A stretch of DNA of 50,189 nt from Streptomyces sp. MUM 203J. Its GTDB lineage: Bacteria; Actinomycetota; Actinomycetes; Streptomycetales; Streptomycetaceae. Position 1 is the first letter of the stretch. Each line of letters starts with the position of its first letter. This document shows, one piece after another, positions 16,215 to 25,306 of the stretch. The stretch lies in assembly GCF_022414595.1 (NCBI RefSeq), contig NZ_JADWYO010000047.1, positions 1 to 50,189 on the forward strand, given 5' to 3'. Position numbers and translations under genes: made by a program. Below the pieces are notes generated by a model that saw only the letters and a program-made list of their open reading frames with translations, was not told where the DNA came from and made no database searches.

Positions 16215-17825
16215 ATGACTGGTCAGACCATCCTCGACAAGGCGCCGGGCAGCCCCGACCCGGCGCCCGCCCCGGCCGGCGGTCTGCGCGGCCGTCCGTG
16301 GGGGACCCTCTTCGCCGTGGCTGTGGGCGTCATGATGGTCGCGCTCGACGGCACCATCGTCGCCATCGCCAACCCCGCGATCCAGCAGGACCTTGGCGCG
16401 TCGCTCGCGGACGTCCAGTGGATCACCAACGGCTATCTGCTCGCCCTTGCCGTGGCGCTGGTCACCGCGGGCAAGCTCGGTGACCGCTTCGGTCACCGCC
16501 AGACCTTCCTCATAGGCATCGCCGGGTTCGCCGCCGCGTCCGCCGCGATCGGTCTTTCCGGCTCGATCGCCCTGGTCATCGCCTTCCGCGTGCTGCAGGG
16601 CCTGTTCGGCGCACTGCTGATGCCGGCGGCGCTCGGCCTGCTGCGTGCCACCTTCCCCGCCGAGAAGCTGAACATGGCGATCGGCATCTGGGGCATGGTC
16701 ATCGGCGCCTCCACCGCGGGCGGCCCGATCGTCGGCGGTCTGCTCGTCGAGCACGTGAGCTGGCAGTCGGTGTTCTTCATCAACGTGCCCGTCGGCGTGG
16801 TCGCGCTGCTCATGGGGCTGGTGATCCTCAGGGACCACCGGGCGCAGAACGCGCCCCGCTCCTTCGACCTCCTCGGCATCCTGCTGCTGTCCGCAGCCAT
16901 GGCCTCCCTCATCTGGGGCATCATCAAGGCCGGTGAGAGCTGGGGCTGGGGCAGCGGCAAGACGTGGGGCTTCCTCATCGGTGCCGTCGTCCTCTTCGCG
17001 CTCTTCGCCCTCTGGCAGACGCGGGCACGGGAGCCGCTCATCCCGCTGGGCCTGTTCCGCTCCGTCCCGCTCTCCGCGGGCGTCGTCCTGATGATCCTCA
17101 TGGCCTTCGCCTTCATGGGCGGGCTGTTCTTCGTGACCTTCTACCTTCAGGGCGTCAAGGGGCTGAGTCCGGTCGACAGCGGACTGCGGCTGCTGCCGCT
17201 GACCGGCATGATGATCGTCTCCTCACCGCTCGCAGGGGCGCTCATCACCAGGTTCGGGCCGCGGATCCCGCTGGTGGGCGGCATGGTGTTCACGGCCGCG
17301 GCCATGTTCGGGATGCTCTCCCTGGCCTCGGAGACCGGCACGTTCGCCACGTCCCTGTGGTTCGCTCTGCTGGGCCTTGGCCTGGCTCCGGTGATGGTGG
17401 GTGCGACCGAGGTCATCGTCGGCAACGCGCCGCTGGAGCTGTCGGGTGTGGCCGGTGGTCTGCAGCAGGCGGCGATGCAGGTCGGCGGCGCGCTGGGTAC
17501 GGCCGTGCTGGGCGCCGTGATGTCGTCCAAGGTCAGTGCGGACTTCGCGGGAAACTGGACGGCCGCGGGCATCCCCGTTCCGCCGGACCCCAGGCTCGAG
17601 CAGGCGGCTGAGTTCGGCATCGTCCCGGACGAGCTGGCCCAGGCCCCCGGGATGACCCCTGACATGCTCGCCGCGGTCACGAAGGTCATCCACGACACCT
17701 TCCTGTCCGGCATGGGGACGGCCTTCACAGTCGCCGGAGTCGTCGCAGTCGTGGCCGCCCTCGTCGCCACCCTCACCAAGCCCGGCGCCAACGCGGGCGC
17801 GGGCGGAGGCGGCGTCCACATCTGA
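16215..17825 (+). CDS. MFS drug exporter, DHA2 (14-helix) family
   Basis: 536 residues from ATG 16215 (MTGQTILDKAPG). About 14 transmembrane helices; motif D-like LDGTIVAIANPAIQ in helix 1, motif A GKLGDRFGHR, and motif C GMVIGASTAGGPIVGG, the antiporter signature of EmrB/QacA drug:proton exporters. Substrate unknown. Divergent from and probably repressed by the TetR protein. Followed by a strong hairpin terminator. Confidence 0.92.
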   Translation: MTGQTILDKAPGSPDPAPAPAGGLRGRPWGTLFAVAVGVMMVALDGTIVAIANPAIQQDLGASLADVQWITNGYLLALAVALVTAGKLGDRFGHRQTFLIGIAGFAAASAAIGLSGSIALVIAFRVLQGLFGALLMPAALGLLRATFPAEKLNMAIGIWGMVIGASTAGGPIVGGLLVEHVSWQSVFFINVPVGVVALLMGLVILRDHRAQNAPRSFDLLGILLLSAAMASLIWGIIKAGESWGWGSGKTWGFLIGAVVLFALFALWQTRAREPLIPLGLFRSVPLSAGVVLMILMAFAFMGGLFFVTFYLQGVKGLSPVDSGLRLLPLTGMMIVSSPLAGALITRFGPRIPLVGGMVFTAAAMFGMLSLASETGTFATSLWFALLGLGLAPVMVGATEVIVGNAPLELSGVAGGLQQAAMQVGGALGTAVLGAVMSSKVSADFAGNWTAAGIPVPPDPRLEQAAEFGIVPDELAQAPGMTPDMLAAVTKVIHDTFLSGMGTAFTVAGVVAVVAALVATLTKPGANAGAGGGGVHI

Positions 17826-17839
17826 CTTCAGGCTCATCG

Positions 17840-17871
17840 GGCCCCGGCACACCCGCTCCCGTGCCGGGGCC
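17840..17871 (+). terminator. terminator after the MFS gene
   Basis: GGCCCCGGCAC (17840-17850) pairs perfectly with GTGCCGGGGCC (17861-17871) around a 10-base loop, 15 bases after the stop codon. Confidence 0.8.
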
Positions 17872-18001
17872 TGCCGCATGTCTGCCGTCGTCACCCGTAC
17901 GAGTGGATCACCTCGCGCCCTCTTCCCCTCGGGCATCACGCAGCGTCAGGCTATGGGAAGGATTCCGATACAGAGCGTCACGATCTCGGGGGTTCACCAC
18001 C

Positions 18002-18391
18002 ATGCGTACGACCACACGAACCGTCCTCACGGCCACCGCCCTCACCGCCGGTGCGCTGGCTCTCACCCTCCTCCCCGCCGCCGCGCCGGCCGGTGCCGCC
18101 GGGCCCCCTCTCGGCGCCTGCGGGAGCGGACAGCTCTGCCTCTGGCCGAAGGAGGAGTTCGAAGGGAATCGACTCGCCTTCGAGCTGGCAGACACCGACA
18201 TCGAGAGCTGCGTCCCGCTCCCCGACGGAACCACCGCCACGTCATTCGCCAACCGGACCGGTCGCCCCGTCACCACCTATCAGTCCGCTGCCTGCGCCGA
18301 GACGGGCGAGTTCGACACCTACCCCGGCGGCGGCACCTGGGTGCCCCGCTCGACCCACCAGGTGCGGGCCTTCAAGATCTGGGAGAACTGA
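18002..18391 (+). CDS. secreted peptidase inhibitor I36-like small protein
   Basis: 129 residues from ATG 18002. A clear signal peptide (basic MRTTTR, then an Ala/Leu core, cleavage near AGAAG at about residue 33). The mature part of about 95 residues has four Cys and the beta/gamma-crystallin-like pattern C-x5-C-L-W-x8-G, seen in Streptomyces I36 inhibitors (SMPI-like). The target is unknown. Its 3' end overlaps the convergent ion channel gene by 20 bases, so no terminator separates them. Confidence 0.75.
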   Translation: MRTTTRTVLTATALTAGALALTLLPAAAPAGAAGPPLGACGSGQLCLWPKEEFEGNRLAFELADTDIESCVPLPDGTTATSFANRTGRPVTTYQSAACAETGEFDTYPGGGTWVPRSTHQVRAFKIWEN

Positions 18392-19184
18392 ACTCGGAGT
18401 CGCCGTCCTGCTCCGGAAGGGCACATCCCGACAGCAGTCCCGGACGTTGACCGTCGCCCGGTTCTCCGGAAAGCCGGGCGACCTCGGCCCGCAACTCCCG
18501 CACCTCCAGTGTGAGGGCCTCCAGCAGTGCCGTCTGGTGCCGCTCCTCGGCGTCGTCGCGCTCGAAACGGGAGATGAACCACGCGGCGATGTTCGCCGTG
18601 ACCACACCGAGCAGTGCGATGCCCGACAGCATCAGCCCCACCGCGAGAAGCCGCCCCAGGCCCGTGGTGGGGGAGTGGTCACCGTAGCCCACGGTCGTCA
18701 TCGTCGTGAACGACCACCAGACCGCGTCACCCAGCGTCTTGATGTTTCCGTCCGGCGCGTCCCGCTCCACCTGGAGCACCGCCAGCGAACCGAACATCAG
18801 CAGACCCGTGACGGCGCCCGCCACATACGTCGTCAGCCGGATCTGCGACGCCATCCGGGCCCGCCGCCCCACCAGCATCAGCGTCGACACCAGCCGCAGC
18901 AGCCGCAGCGGCTGCAGCAGCGGAAGCAGCACCGACAGGAGGTCCAGCCAGTGCCCGCGTACGAACTCCCAACGAGCCGGGGACACCACGAGCCGCACGA
19001 TGTAGTCGACGGCGAAGGCGCCCCACACCACCCACTCCACCGCCGTGCACAGCGATCGCACCCACGGATCGGCGTCCGGCGCGACGATCGGCACCGCGTA
19101 CGCGATGCCGAACGCCAGCGCCAGCGCGAACAGCGGCCTCTGCGTGCGCTCCTCCCACCGGATCTGCGTCCTCGGTTCAGTCAT
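18372..19184 (-). CDS. voltage-gated-like potassium channel
   Basis: 270 residues from ATG 19184; ATG 19193 would add three. Six membrane segments: S1-S3 from about 17 to 95, an Arg-rich S4 (LRLLRLVSTLMLVGRRAR), then the pore with the K+ selectivity filter Thr164-Val-Gly-Tyr-Gly-Asp169 (TMTTVGYGD). The C-terminus is a coiled coil (about 215-255), likely for tetramer assembly. KvAP/Kch-like family. It acts in the cytoplasmic membrane. A monocistronic gene, convergent with the secreted protein gene. Confidence 0.9.
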   Translation of the reverse strand: MTEPRTQIRWEERTQRPLFALALAFGIAYAVPIVAPDADPWVRSLCTAVEWVVWGAFAVDYIVRLVVSPARWEFVRGHWLDLLSVLLPLLQPLRLLRLVSTLMLVGRRARMASQIRLTTYVAGAVTGLLMFGSLAVLQVERDAPDGNIKTLGDAVWWSFTTMTTVGYGDHSPTTGLGRLLAVGLMLSGIALLGVVTANIAAWFISRFERDDAEERHQTALLEALTLEVRELRAEVARLSGEPGDGQRPGLLSGCALPEQDGDSEFSSPRS

Positions 19185-19295
19185 GCCGCGCATAGTAGAG
19201 GAGCGCTGGGAACCGGCCAGGGTGAACGGGGAGCCCGGGCGCCCGGGCGCTCGAACTCCCCGCCGCGCCGGCGCAGTGGCGCACCGGCTCCCGCG

Positions 19296-22043
19296 TCAGG
19301 CGTCGCCGCCCGCCGCGCCGGGATCGGCGGCCGTCACATCCAGCAGCCGATAGCGGTCCACCGCCTGCTTCAGCACCGAGCGGTCCATCTGCCCCTGCCG
19401 GGACAGTTCCGTGAGCACCGCCAGCACGATGGACTCCGCGTCGATGTGGAAGAACCGGCGGGCCGCACCACGGGTGTCCGCGAAACCGAAGCCGTCCGCG
19501 CCCAGCGAGGTGTACGGCCCCGGCACCCAGCGCGCGATCTGGTCGGGGACCGACCGCATCCAGTCCGAGACGGCCACGAACGGGCCCTCGGCGTGCGACA
19601 GCTTGCGCGTCACGTACGGAACGCGGGGCTCCTCCTCCGGGTGCAGCAGGTTGTACTCCTCCGCCTGCACCGCCTCGCGACGCAGCTCGTTCCAGGAGGT
19701 CGCGGACCACACGTCGGCGCGCACGTTCCAGTCCTCCGCCAGGATCCGCTGCGCCTCCAGGGCCCACGGCACGGCCACGCCGGAGGCCATGATCTGCGCC
19801 GGAACCGCGCCGGACTCCCCGGCCCGGAAGCGGTGGATGCCCCGGACGATGCCCTCGGCATCCACGTCCGCCGGCTCCGCCGGGTGCTGGATCGGCTCGT
19901 TGTAGACGGTCAGGTAGTAGAAGACGTCCTCGCCGTGCGGGTGCTCCTCCGACGAGCCGTACATCCGCCGCAGACCGTCCTTGACGATGTACGCGATCTC
20001 GAAGCCGAACGCCGGGTCGTACGCGACACACCCCGGGTTCGTCGACGCCAGAAGCTGCGAGTGGCCGTCCGCGTGCTGCAGGCCCTCGCCGGTCAGCGTC
20101 GTACGGCCCGCGGTCGCGCCGAGAACGAAACCGCGCGCCAACTGGTCGGCCATCTGCCAGAACTGGTCGCCGGTCCGCTGGAAACCGAACATCGAGTAGA
20201 AGACGTACACCGGGATCAGCGGCTCGCCGTGCGTGGCGTACGCGGAACCCGCCGCGATCAGCGACGCCGTGCAGCCCGCCTCCGAGATGCCGTCATGCAG
20301 CATCTGCCCGGTCGGGGACTCCTTGTACGCCAGCAGCAGTTCGCGGTCCACCGCCTCGTACTGCTGGCCCAGCGGGTTGTAGATCTTGGCGCTCGGGAAG
20401 AACGAGTCCATGCCGAACGTGCGGTACTCGTCCGGCGCGATCAGGACGAAACGCCGTCCGATCTCCTTGTCCCGCATCAGGTCCTTCAGAAGCCGGACGA
20501 ACGCCATCGTCGTCGCGATCGACTGCTGCCCGGACCCCTTCTTCATCGCCGCGTACGTCTTGTCGTCCGGCAGCACCAGCGGCTTCGACCGCACGACCCG
20601 GGTCGGCACATACCCGCCCAGCGCATTGCGGCGGTCGTGCATGTACTGGATCTCCTCCGAGTCCTGGCCCGGGTGGTAGTACGGGGGCGGGCCCGACTCC
20701 AGGTCACTGTCGGAGATCGGCAGGTGAAGCCGGTCCCGGAAACGCTTCAGGTCGTCGACCGTCAGCTTCTTCATCTGGTGCGTCGCGTTGCGGCCCTCGA
20801 AGTTCGGACCCAGCGTCCAGCCCTTGATCGTCTTGGCGAGGATCACCGTCGGCTGGCCCTTGTGGGCCCGGGCCGCCGCATAGGCCGCGTAGATCTTCCG
20901 GTGGTCGTGACCGCCGCGCCCCAGGTGGAGGATCCGGTCGTCGGTCATCCCCTCCACCATGGCCCGCAGCCGGTGGTCGTCCCCGAAGAAGTGCTCCCGG
21001 ATGTAGGCGCCGGTCTCCGTGGCATACGTCTGGAACTGGCCGTCCGGAGTGGTGTTCATCTTGTTGACCAGGATGCCGTCCCGGTCCTGCGCCAGCAGCG
21101 GGTCCCAGGAGCGGTCCCAGATCAGCTTGATCACATTCCAGCCGGCGCCGCGGAACACCGACTCCAGCTCCTGGATGACCTTGCCGTTGCCGCGCACCGG
21201 GCCGTCGAGCCGCTGGAGGTTGCAGTTGACGACGAAGGTCAGGTTGTCCAGGCCCTCACGGGCGGCCAGGGTGAGCTGGCCCAGCGACTCCGGCTCGTCC
21301 ATCTCACCGTCGCCCAGGAACGCCCAGACATGGGACTGAGAGGTGTCGGCGATGCCCCGCGCGTGCATATAGCGGTTCATCCGGGCCTGGTAGATCGCGC
21401 CGATCGGACCCAGCCCCATGGAGACCGTCGGGAACTCCCAGAAGTCCGGCATCAGCCGGGGGTGCGGATACGACGACAGACCGTAGGGTGCCTTCGACTT
21501 CTCCTGGCGGAAGCCGTCCAGGTGTTCGTCGGAGAGCCGGTCCAGCAGGAAGGCGCGTGCGTAGATGCCCGGTGACGCGTGGCCCTGGAAGAAGATCTGG
21601 TCTCCGCCGTCTCCCCCGTCCTTGCCCCGGAAGAAATGGTTGAAGCCGACGTCGTAGAGGGAGGCCGAGGAGGCGAAGGTCGCGATGTGGCCGCCGACGC
21701 CGATGCCGGGGCGCTGAGCGCGGGACACCATCACGGCGGCGTTCCAACGGGTCGCGTTGAGGATCCGCCGTTCGATCTCCTCGTTGCCGGGGAAGAACGG
21801 CTCGTCCTTGGTGGCGATGGTGTTGACGTAGTCCGTGCTGCGCATCTCGGGCACGGCCACGCGCTTCTCACGGGCCCGCTCGATCAGGCGGAGCATCAGA
21901 TAGCGGGCACGTTCGCGGCCCCGCTCGTCGACGGCGGCGTCGAGGGAGTCGAGCCACTCCCGGGTCTCTTCGGGATCGAAGTCCGGGACCTGGCTGGGCA
22001 GGCCGCCAATGATGATCGGGTTGCGATCGGATGCGGAAGCCAC
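19296..22043 (-). CDS. aceE: pyruvate dehydrogenase E1, homodimeric type
   Basis: Decarboxylates pyruvate with thiamine diphosphate and passes the acetyl group to E2 of the pyruvate dehydrogenase complex, the entry to the TCA cycle. 915 residues, full length for AceE. The ThDP motif begins GDGEMDEPES at about residue 242 and ends near VVNCNLQRLDGPVRG. Other AceE signatures are GGHIATFAS, FFRGKDGGDGGD and HGEPLIPVYVFYSMFGFQRTGD (in two parts). ATG 22043 follows a GAAGGAAC site. Monocistronic; E2/E3 are not in the window. Confidence 0.97.
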   Translation of the reverse strand: MASASDRNPIIIGGLPSQVPDFDPEETREWLDSLDAAVDERGRERARYLMLRLIERAREKRVAVPEMRSTDYVNTIATKDEPFFPGNEEIERRILNATRWNAAVMVSRAQRPGIGVGGHIATFASSASLYDVGFNHFFRGKDGGDGGDQIFFQGHASPGIYARAFLLDRLSDEHLDGFRQEKSKAPYGLSSYPHPRLMPDFWEFPTVSMGLGPIGAIYQARMNRYMHARGIADTSQSHVWAFLGDGEMDEPESLGQLTLAAREGLDNLTFVVNCNLQRLDGPVRGNGKVIQELESVFRGAGWNVIKLIWDRSWDPLLAQDRDGILVNKMNTTPDGQFQTYATETGAYIREHFFGDDHRLRAMVEGMTDDRILHLGRGGHDHRKIYAAYAAARAHKGQPTVILAKTIKGWTLGPNFEGRNATHQMKKLTVDDLKRFRDRLHLPISDSDLESGPPPYYHPGQDSEEIQYMHDRRNALGGYVPTRVVRSKPLVLPDDKTYAAMKKGSGQQSIATTMAFVRLLKDLMRDKEIGRRFVLIAPDEYRTFGMDSFFPSAKIYNPLGQQYEAVDRELLLAYKESPTGQMLHDGISEAGCTASLIAAGSAYATHGEPLIPVYVFYSMFGFQRTGDQFWQMADQLARGFVLGATAGRTTLTGEGLQHADGHSQLLASTNPGCVAYDPAFGFEIAYIVKDGLRRMYGSSEEHPHGEDVFYYLTVYNEPIQHPAEPADVDAEGIVRGIHRFRAGESGAVPAQIMASGVAVPWALEAQRILAEDWNVRADVWSATSWNELRREAVQAEEYNLLHPEEEPRVPYVTRKLSHAEGPFVAVSDWMRSVPDQIARWVPGPYTSLGADGFGFADTRGAARRFFHIDAESIVLAVLTELSRQGQMDRSVLKQAVDRYRLLDVTAADPGAAGGDA

Positions 22044-22428
22044 GCTGTTCCTTCGCTGCTCGGTTGCCTACAGGGAGATATGGAGAGGAGGACGAGTGGT
22101 CGCCACCATCGTGTACCTCCGGGGCCCGTACGTCATCTTTACCGGGGGGTAACACCCTGGTCGCGCCGAGGGCAGGAGTATCTCGTGCGCCCCCGCGCAG
22201 GGTGTCCGGCATACAACGCCCTAAAGTGGGTCAAGAGGTGTGGTGCATGTCGCGGACCCGGACGCAAGGGTGCCGGGTGTTGCGGCAGGACGGCCCCAAA
22301 AGTCACCGTTTCGGCGGTCTACGTCGCCGGGTACTTGCGCGATCCGCCCAGCACGTGTGGACTACGCCCCATGCCACGCGTACGCGCGCGGCTGAAGTAC
22401 TTTCCCATTCATGATCAGGAGGCAAGCC
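22044..22428. other. divergent gap between aceE and the DUF3052 gene
   Basis: 385 bases with no convincing gene. It must hold two divergent promoters. TTACC-GGGG-GGTAA (22139-22152), about 100 bases before aceE, is a possible operator. CAGGAGG at 22416-22422 is the ribosome site of the DUF3052 gene. I cannot assign the promoters with confidence. Confidence 0.6.
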
Positions 22429-22860
22429 GTGAGCGCGACCGCGGACCACGCGGAGACGAACCTGGCCGTAAGGCTGGGCTTCCAGCCCGACCAGGTGGTC
22501 CAGGAGATCGGCTACGACGAAGACGTCGACCAGGAGCTCCGCGAGGCCATCGAAGCCGCAACCGGCACCGAGCTCGTCGACGAGGACTACGACGACGTGG
22601 CCGACGCCGTGGTGCTCTGGTTCCGCGAGGACGACGGGGACCTTACTGATGCGCTGGTGGACTCCATCGCGTACATGGAAGAGGGCGGCTCGATCCTGCT
22701 GCTCACCCCGAAGACCGGCCGCGACGGATACGTCGAGCCGAGCGACATCGGTGAGGCCGCCACCACCGCCGGCCTGTCCCAGACCAAGAGCATCAGCGCA
22801 GGCAAGGACTGGGCGGGCTGCCGCCTGCTCACCCCGAAGGCGGCGGCAAAGAAGCGCTGA
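22429..22860 (+). CDS. DUF3052 family protein
   Basis: 143 residues. GTG 22429 (VSATADHAETNLAVRLGF) is chosen because CAGGAGG lies 6 bases upstream; an ATG at 22411 precedes that site. Acidic cytosolic protein, with residues 1-130 matching the actinobacterial DUF3052 pattern (LGFQPDQVVQEIGYDEDVD, EDYDDVADAVVLWFR, LLTPKTGRDGYVE) and a Lys-rich tail. Function unknown, though the family is strongly conserved in actinobacteria next to aceE. It ends in a strong hairpin, so it is probably monocistronic. Confidence 0.88.
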   Translation: MSATADHAETNLAVRLGFQPDQVVQEIGYDEDVDQELREAIEAATGTELVDEDYDDVADAVVLWFREDDGDLTDALVDSIAYMEEGGSILLLTPKTGRDGYVEPSDIGEAATTAGLSQTKSISAGKDWAGCRLLTPKAAAKKR

Positions 22861-22911
22861 CCGCCACCGGCGTCCCCGCCGGTACCCGTGGCCGAGGCTT
22901 CGCAGTCGAGA

Positions 22912-22940
22912 GGCCCCCGCCGAGCACATCGGCGGGGGCC
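22912..22940 (+). terminator. terminator after the DUF3052 gene
   Basis: GGCCCCCGCCGA (22912-22923) and TCGGCGGGGGCC (22929-22940) form a perfect 12-base stem with a 5-base loop, 51 bases after the stop codon and before the peroxiredoxin gene. Confidence 0.85.
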
Positions 22941-23007
22941 CTGTGCGTAGGGTGGACCCCGCGTGCCAGTCCAGCACGCGTCAGTCCACCGAAGGGATGC
23001 GTTTGCC

Positions 23008-23466
23008 ATGGCGATCGAGGTCGGCACCAAGGCCCCGGACTTCGAGCTGAAGGACCACCACGGGCGCACCGTGCGGCTCAGCGACTACCGCGGCGAGAAG
23101 AACGTGGTGCTGCTCTTCTACCCCTTCGCCTTCACCGGCGTCTGCACGGGCGAGCTGTGCGCGCTGCGCGACCAGCTGCCGCGCTTCGTGAACGAGGACA
23201 CCCAGCTGCTCGCGGTCTCCGCCGACTCCATCTTCAGCCTGCGCGTCTTCGCGGAGCAGGAGGGGCTGGACTACCCGCTGGTGTCCGACTTCTGGCCGCA
23301 CGGCGAGGTCTCCCGCGCCTACGGGGTCTTCGACGAGGAGAAGGGCTGCGCGGTACGCGGCACCTTCATCATCGACAAGGACGGCATCGTGCGCTGGACG
23401 GTCGTGAACGGCCTGCCGGACGCGCGTGACCTGAACGAGTACGTCAAGGCTCTCGACACGCTCTGA
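23008..23466 (+). CDS. AhpE-type peroxiredoxin
   Basis: 152 residues from ATG 23008 (MAIEVGTKAPDFEL). Thioredoxin fold; the peroxidatic Cys46 sits in FAFTGVCTGELC, with a second Cys at 51. The AhpE/BCP subgroup reduces hydroperoxides and peroxynitrite in the cytosol. The surrounding Pro, Thr and later Arg of the active site (PFAFTG, CAVRGTFIID) are present. The frame is open upstream to 22963, but those residues have no Prx character. It stands just before the Ter cluster, which fits a shared stress theme. Confidence 0.92.
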   Translation: MAIEVGTKAPDFELKDHHGRTVRLSDYRGEKNVVLLFYPFAFTGVCTGELCALRDQLPRFVNEDTQLLAVSADSIFSLRVFAEQEGLDYPLVSDFWPHGEVSRAYGVFDEEKGCAVRGTFIIDKDGIVRWTVVNGLPDARDLNEYVKALDTL

Positions 23467-23532
23467 GTGGCGTACCGGCCCGCGCCCGGCGGGGGCGGGT
23501 GTGACGTGTCGGGCCAAGAGCCTGCTCAGGAC

Positions 23533-23560
23533 GGGAACCCGTCACTAGGATCCAGTCGTT
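23533..23560 (+). promoter_or_regulatory. possible ECF-sigma promoter of the first terD gene
   Basis: GGGAAC (23533-23538) and CGTT (23557-23560) stand 18 bases apart, about 57 bases before the terD start. GGAAC/CGTT is the general ECF sigma pattern. The spacing is one or two bases longer than usual, so this is tentative. Confidence 0.35.
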
Positions 23561-23616
23561 GATCCGATGCCAATGCACCACGGGGGCGCTGCCCCTGGAC
23601 ACCACTGGAGGGACTC

Positions 23617-24192
23617 GTGGGAGTCAGCCTCAGCAAGGGCGGCAACGTCTCACTGACCAAGGCCGCACCCAACCTGACCGCCGTCACCGTCGGCCTGGGC
23701 TGGGACGTCCGTACCACCACCGGTACGGACTTCGACCTGGACGCCAGCGCTCTGCTGCTGAACGCCCAGGGCAAGGTCGGCACCGACGGCAACTTCGTCT
23801 TCTTCAACAACCTCCGGAGCCCCGACGGCTCTGTGGAACACACCGGTGACAACCTCACCGGCGAGGGCGAGGGCGACGACGAGGCCATCAAGGTCAACCT
23901 GGCCGGGGTTCCGGCCGACGTGGACAAGATCGTCTTCCCGGTCTCGATCTACGACGCCGAGACACGCCAGCAGTCCTTCGGCCAGGTCCGCAACGCGTTC
24001 ATCCGCGTCGTGAACCAGTCGAACGGCGAGGAGCTGGCGCGGTACGACCTGAGCGAGGACGCGTCCACGGAGACCGCGATGGTCTTCGGTGAGCTGTACC
24101 GGCACGGCGCGGAGTGGAAGTTCCGCGCGATCGGCCAGGGCTACGCGTCGGGCCTGCGTGGCATCGCGCAGGACTTCGGTGTGAACGTCTGA
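23617..24192 (+). CDS. terD: TerD family stress protein
   Basis: 191 residues from GTG 23617 (VGVSLSKGGNVSL), with a GGAGGG site upstream. Single TerD domain: the calcium-binding acidic loops DFDLDASALLL and GEGEGDDEAIKVNL are intact, and the end WKFRAIGQGYASGLRGIA is typical. TerD proteins bind Ca2+ and are linked to tellurite, phage and stress resistance, probably at the inner face of the membrane. Nearly identical in layout to the protein at 25307-25882. Confidence 0.95.
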   Translation: MGVSLSKGGNVSLTKAAPNLTAVTVGLGWDVRTTTGTDFDLDASALLLNAQGKVGTDGNFVFFNNLRSPDGSVEHTGDNLTGEGEGDDEAIKVNLAGVPADVDKIVFPVSIYDAETRQQSFGQVRNAFIRVVNQSNGEELARYDLSEDASTETAMVFGELYRHGAEWKFRAIGQGYASGLRGIAQDFGVNV

Positions 24193-25306
24193 ACCGAGCG
24201 GTCTGAGCAGGGACGGCGCAGCGGCCGCGCCGGGCGGTGCCGTGCCCTACCTCGGCGTTCGGACCGGACGGGGCTGTCGGCGCGGCGATCCGGCCGCCCG
24301 GCCGCCCGGCCGCTCGCCCAGAGCCGCGCATGGCCGCACGCCCGGGTCCGGACGCCGGGGTCACACGGCTGCCGACTGCTGCCGGGCAGCCCGTCGGCTG
24401 CCCGGGTGGCGCGCACCCGGTCCGCGGCTCTCCGGCCCTCGGGACATCCGGCTCTCCGGCAGCTCGCCCGTCGGGCCGTTCGCCTCAGCCGGCCTTTCAC
24501 CGGCCGGTGGCGTGCCGCCGGGCTGCCGTGCCGGTCGGCTGTGCGGACGGCGGCCCGCAGCCCGTCCGGAACCTCCGGGGCAGGCTGCCGGGGCGGTCGG
24601 CCATGGGGCTGTCCGGCAGCCCGTAGGCGTGCCCGTCCGTGCGCCCGCCGCGGTGGGCCGGGTCCGGCGGGGTGACCGGATCCCGGCGGGCCGATGCCGC
24701 GCGGCGGACAGTCCGGCCGCGCGGGCCGTCCGGGTGTTCGCCCCCCCCGCCCGAGCTACGCGAGGCCGCCTGCCCCTCGACCGCCGTCGACCGGGGCCCA
24801 GAACGCAGGTGCGCCCGGGCGCGGGGCGCGGCCACCCGGGGCTCGCCTCCCGGCCGGTCGGCTCCCGAGCCCTCGACGGGGCGTCCGGGCGGGTGGTGGC
24901 CGCGGCGCCGGCCGCCGGGTGTGACCCGACGGGCCCCGGGACCGGGCTCGCGTGCCGGGGTGCTGGGTGCGGTACCGGCTGGCGGAGTTCCGGTGTGCGC
25001 GAGGTCCGGGCCCCGAGGTCCTGGCCCCGGTCGCCGGGCCCGGAGACCAGGGCCCGGGTCCCCGTCCCCGGGGTTCGGGGCGAAGGGGGATCGTGTGTTC
25101 GGGTTTGAGGCGGGGGATGGGGTGTCCGGGCGGGGCTTTGGCGTACCGTGCGGTGCAGGTGGGCCAGGACAGGGCACCATGGGGACACACCACGCGACGC
25201 GTCGCACGGGGGGACAGCGCACAGCCAGTCAGGTGCAGTCGGACCACGCGCTTCGGCGTCATATGGATGTACGACACATCAGCACGTCATCGGGGAGGAA
25301 CATCTC
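24193..25306. other. 1.1-kb gene-free GC-saturated region between terD genes
   Basis: 1,114 bases of very GC-rich DNA. Several frames on both strands stay open for 200-290 codons, but they read as Pro/Arg/Gly/Ala filler with no domain, which is what stop-poor GC-rich DNA gives. A 10-base perfect stem CCGGGCAGCC/GGCTGCCCGG with CGTC loop lies at 24382-24405, and GCAGCCCGT occurs three times (near 24387, 24557, 24618). It may contain the second terD promoter, a structured RNA, or remains of a lost gene. Confidence 0.7.

Noticed and set aside
18051..21575. 1,174-codon plus-strand open frame
   Set aside because: Antisense to aceE and the ion channel gene; Arg/His/Leu-rich filler caused by GC-rich third positions.
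24242..25188. open frames on both strands of the terD gap
   Set aside because: No domain, no ribosome site, and similar length in several frames, as expected for stop-poor GC-rich DNA.
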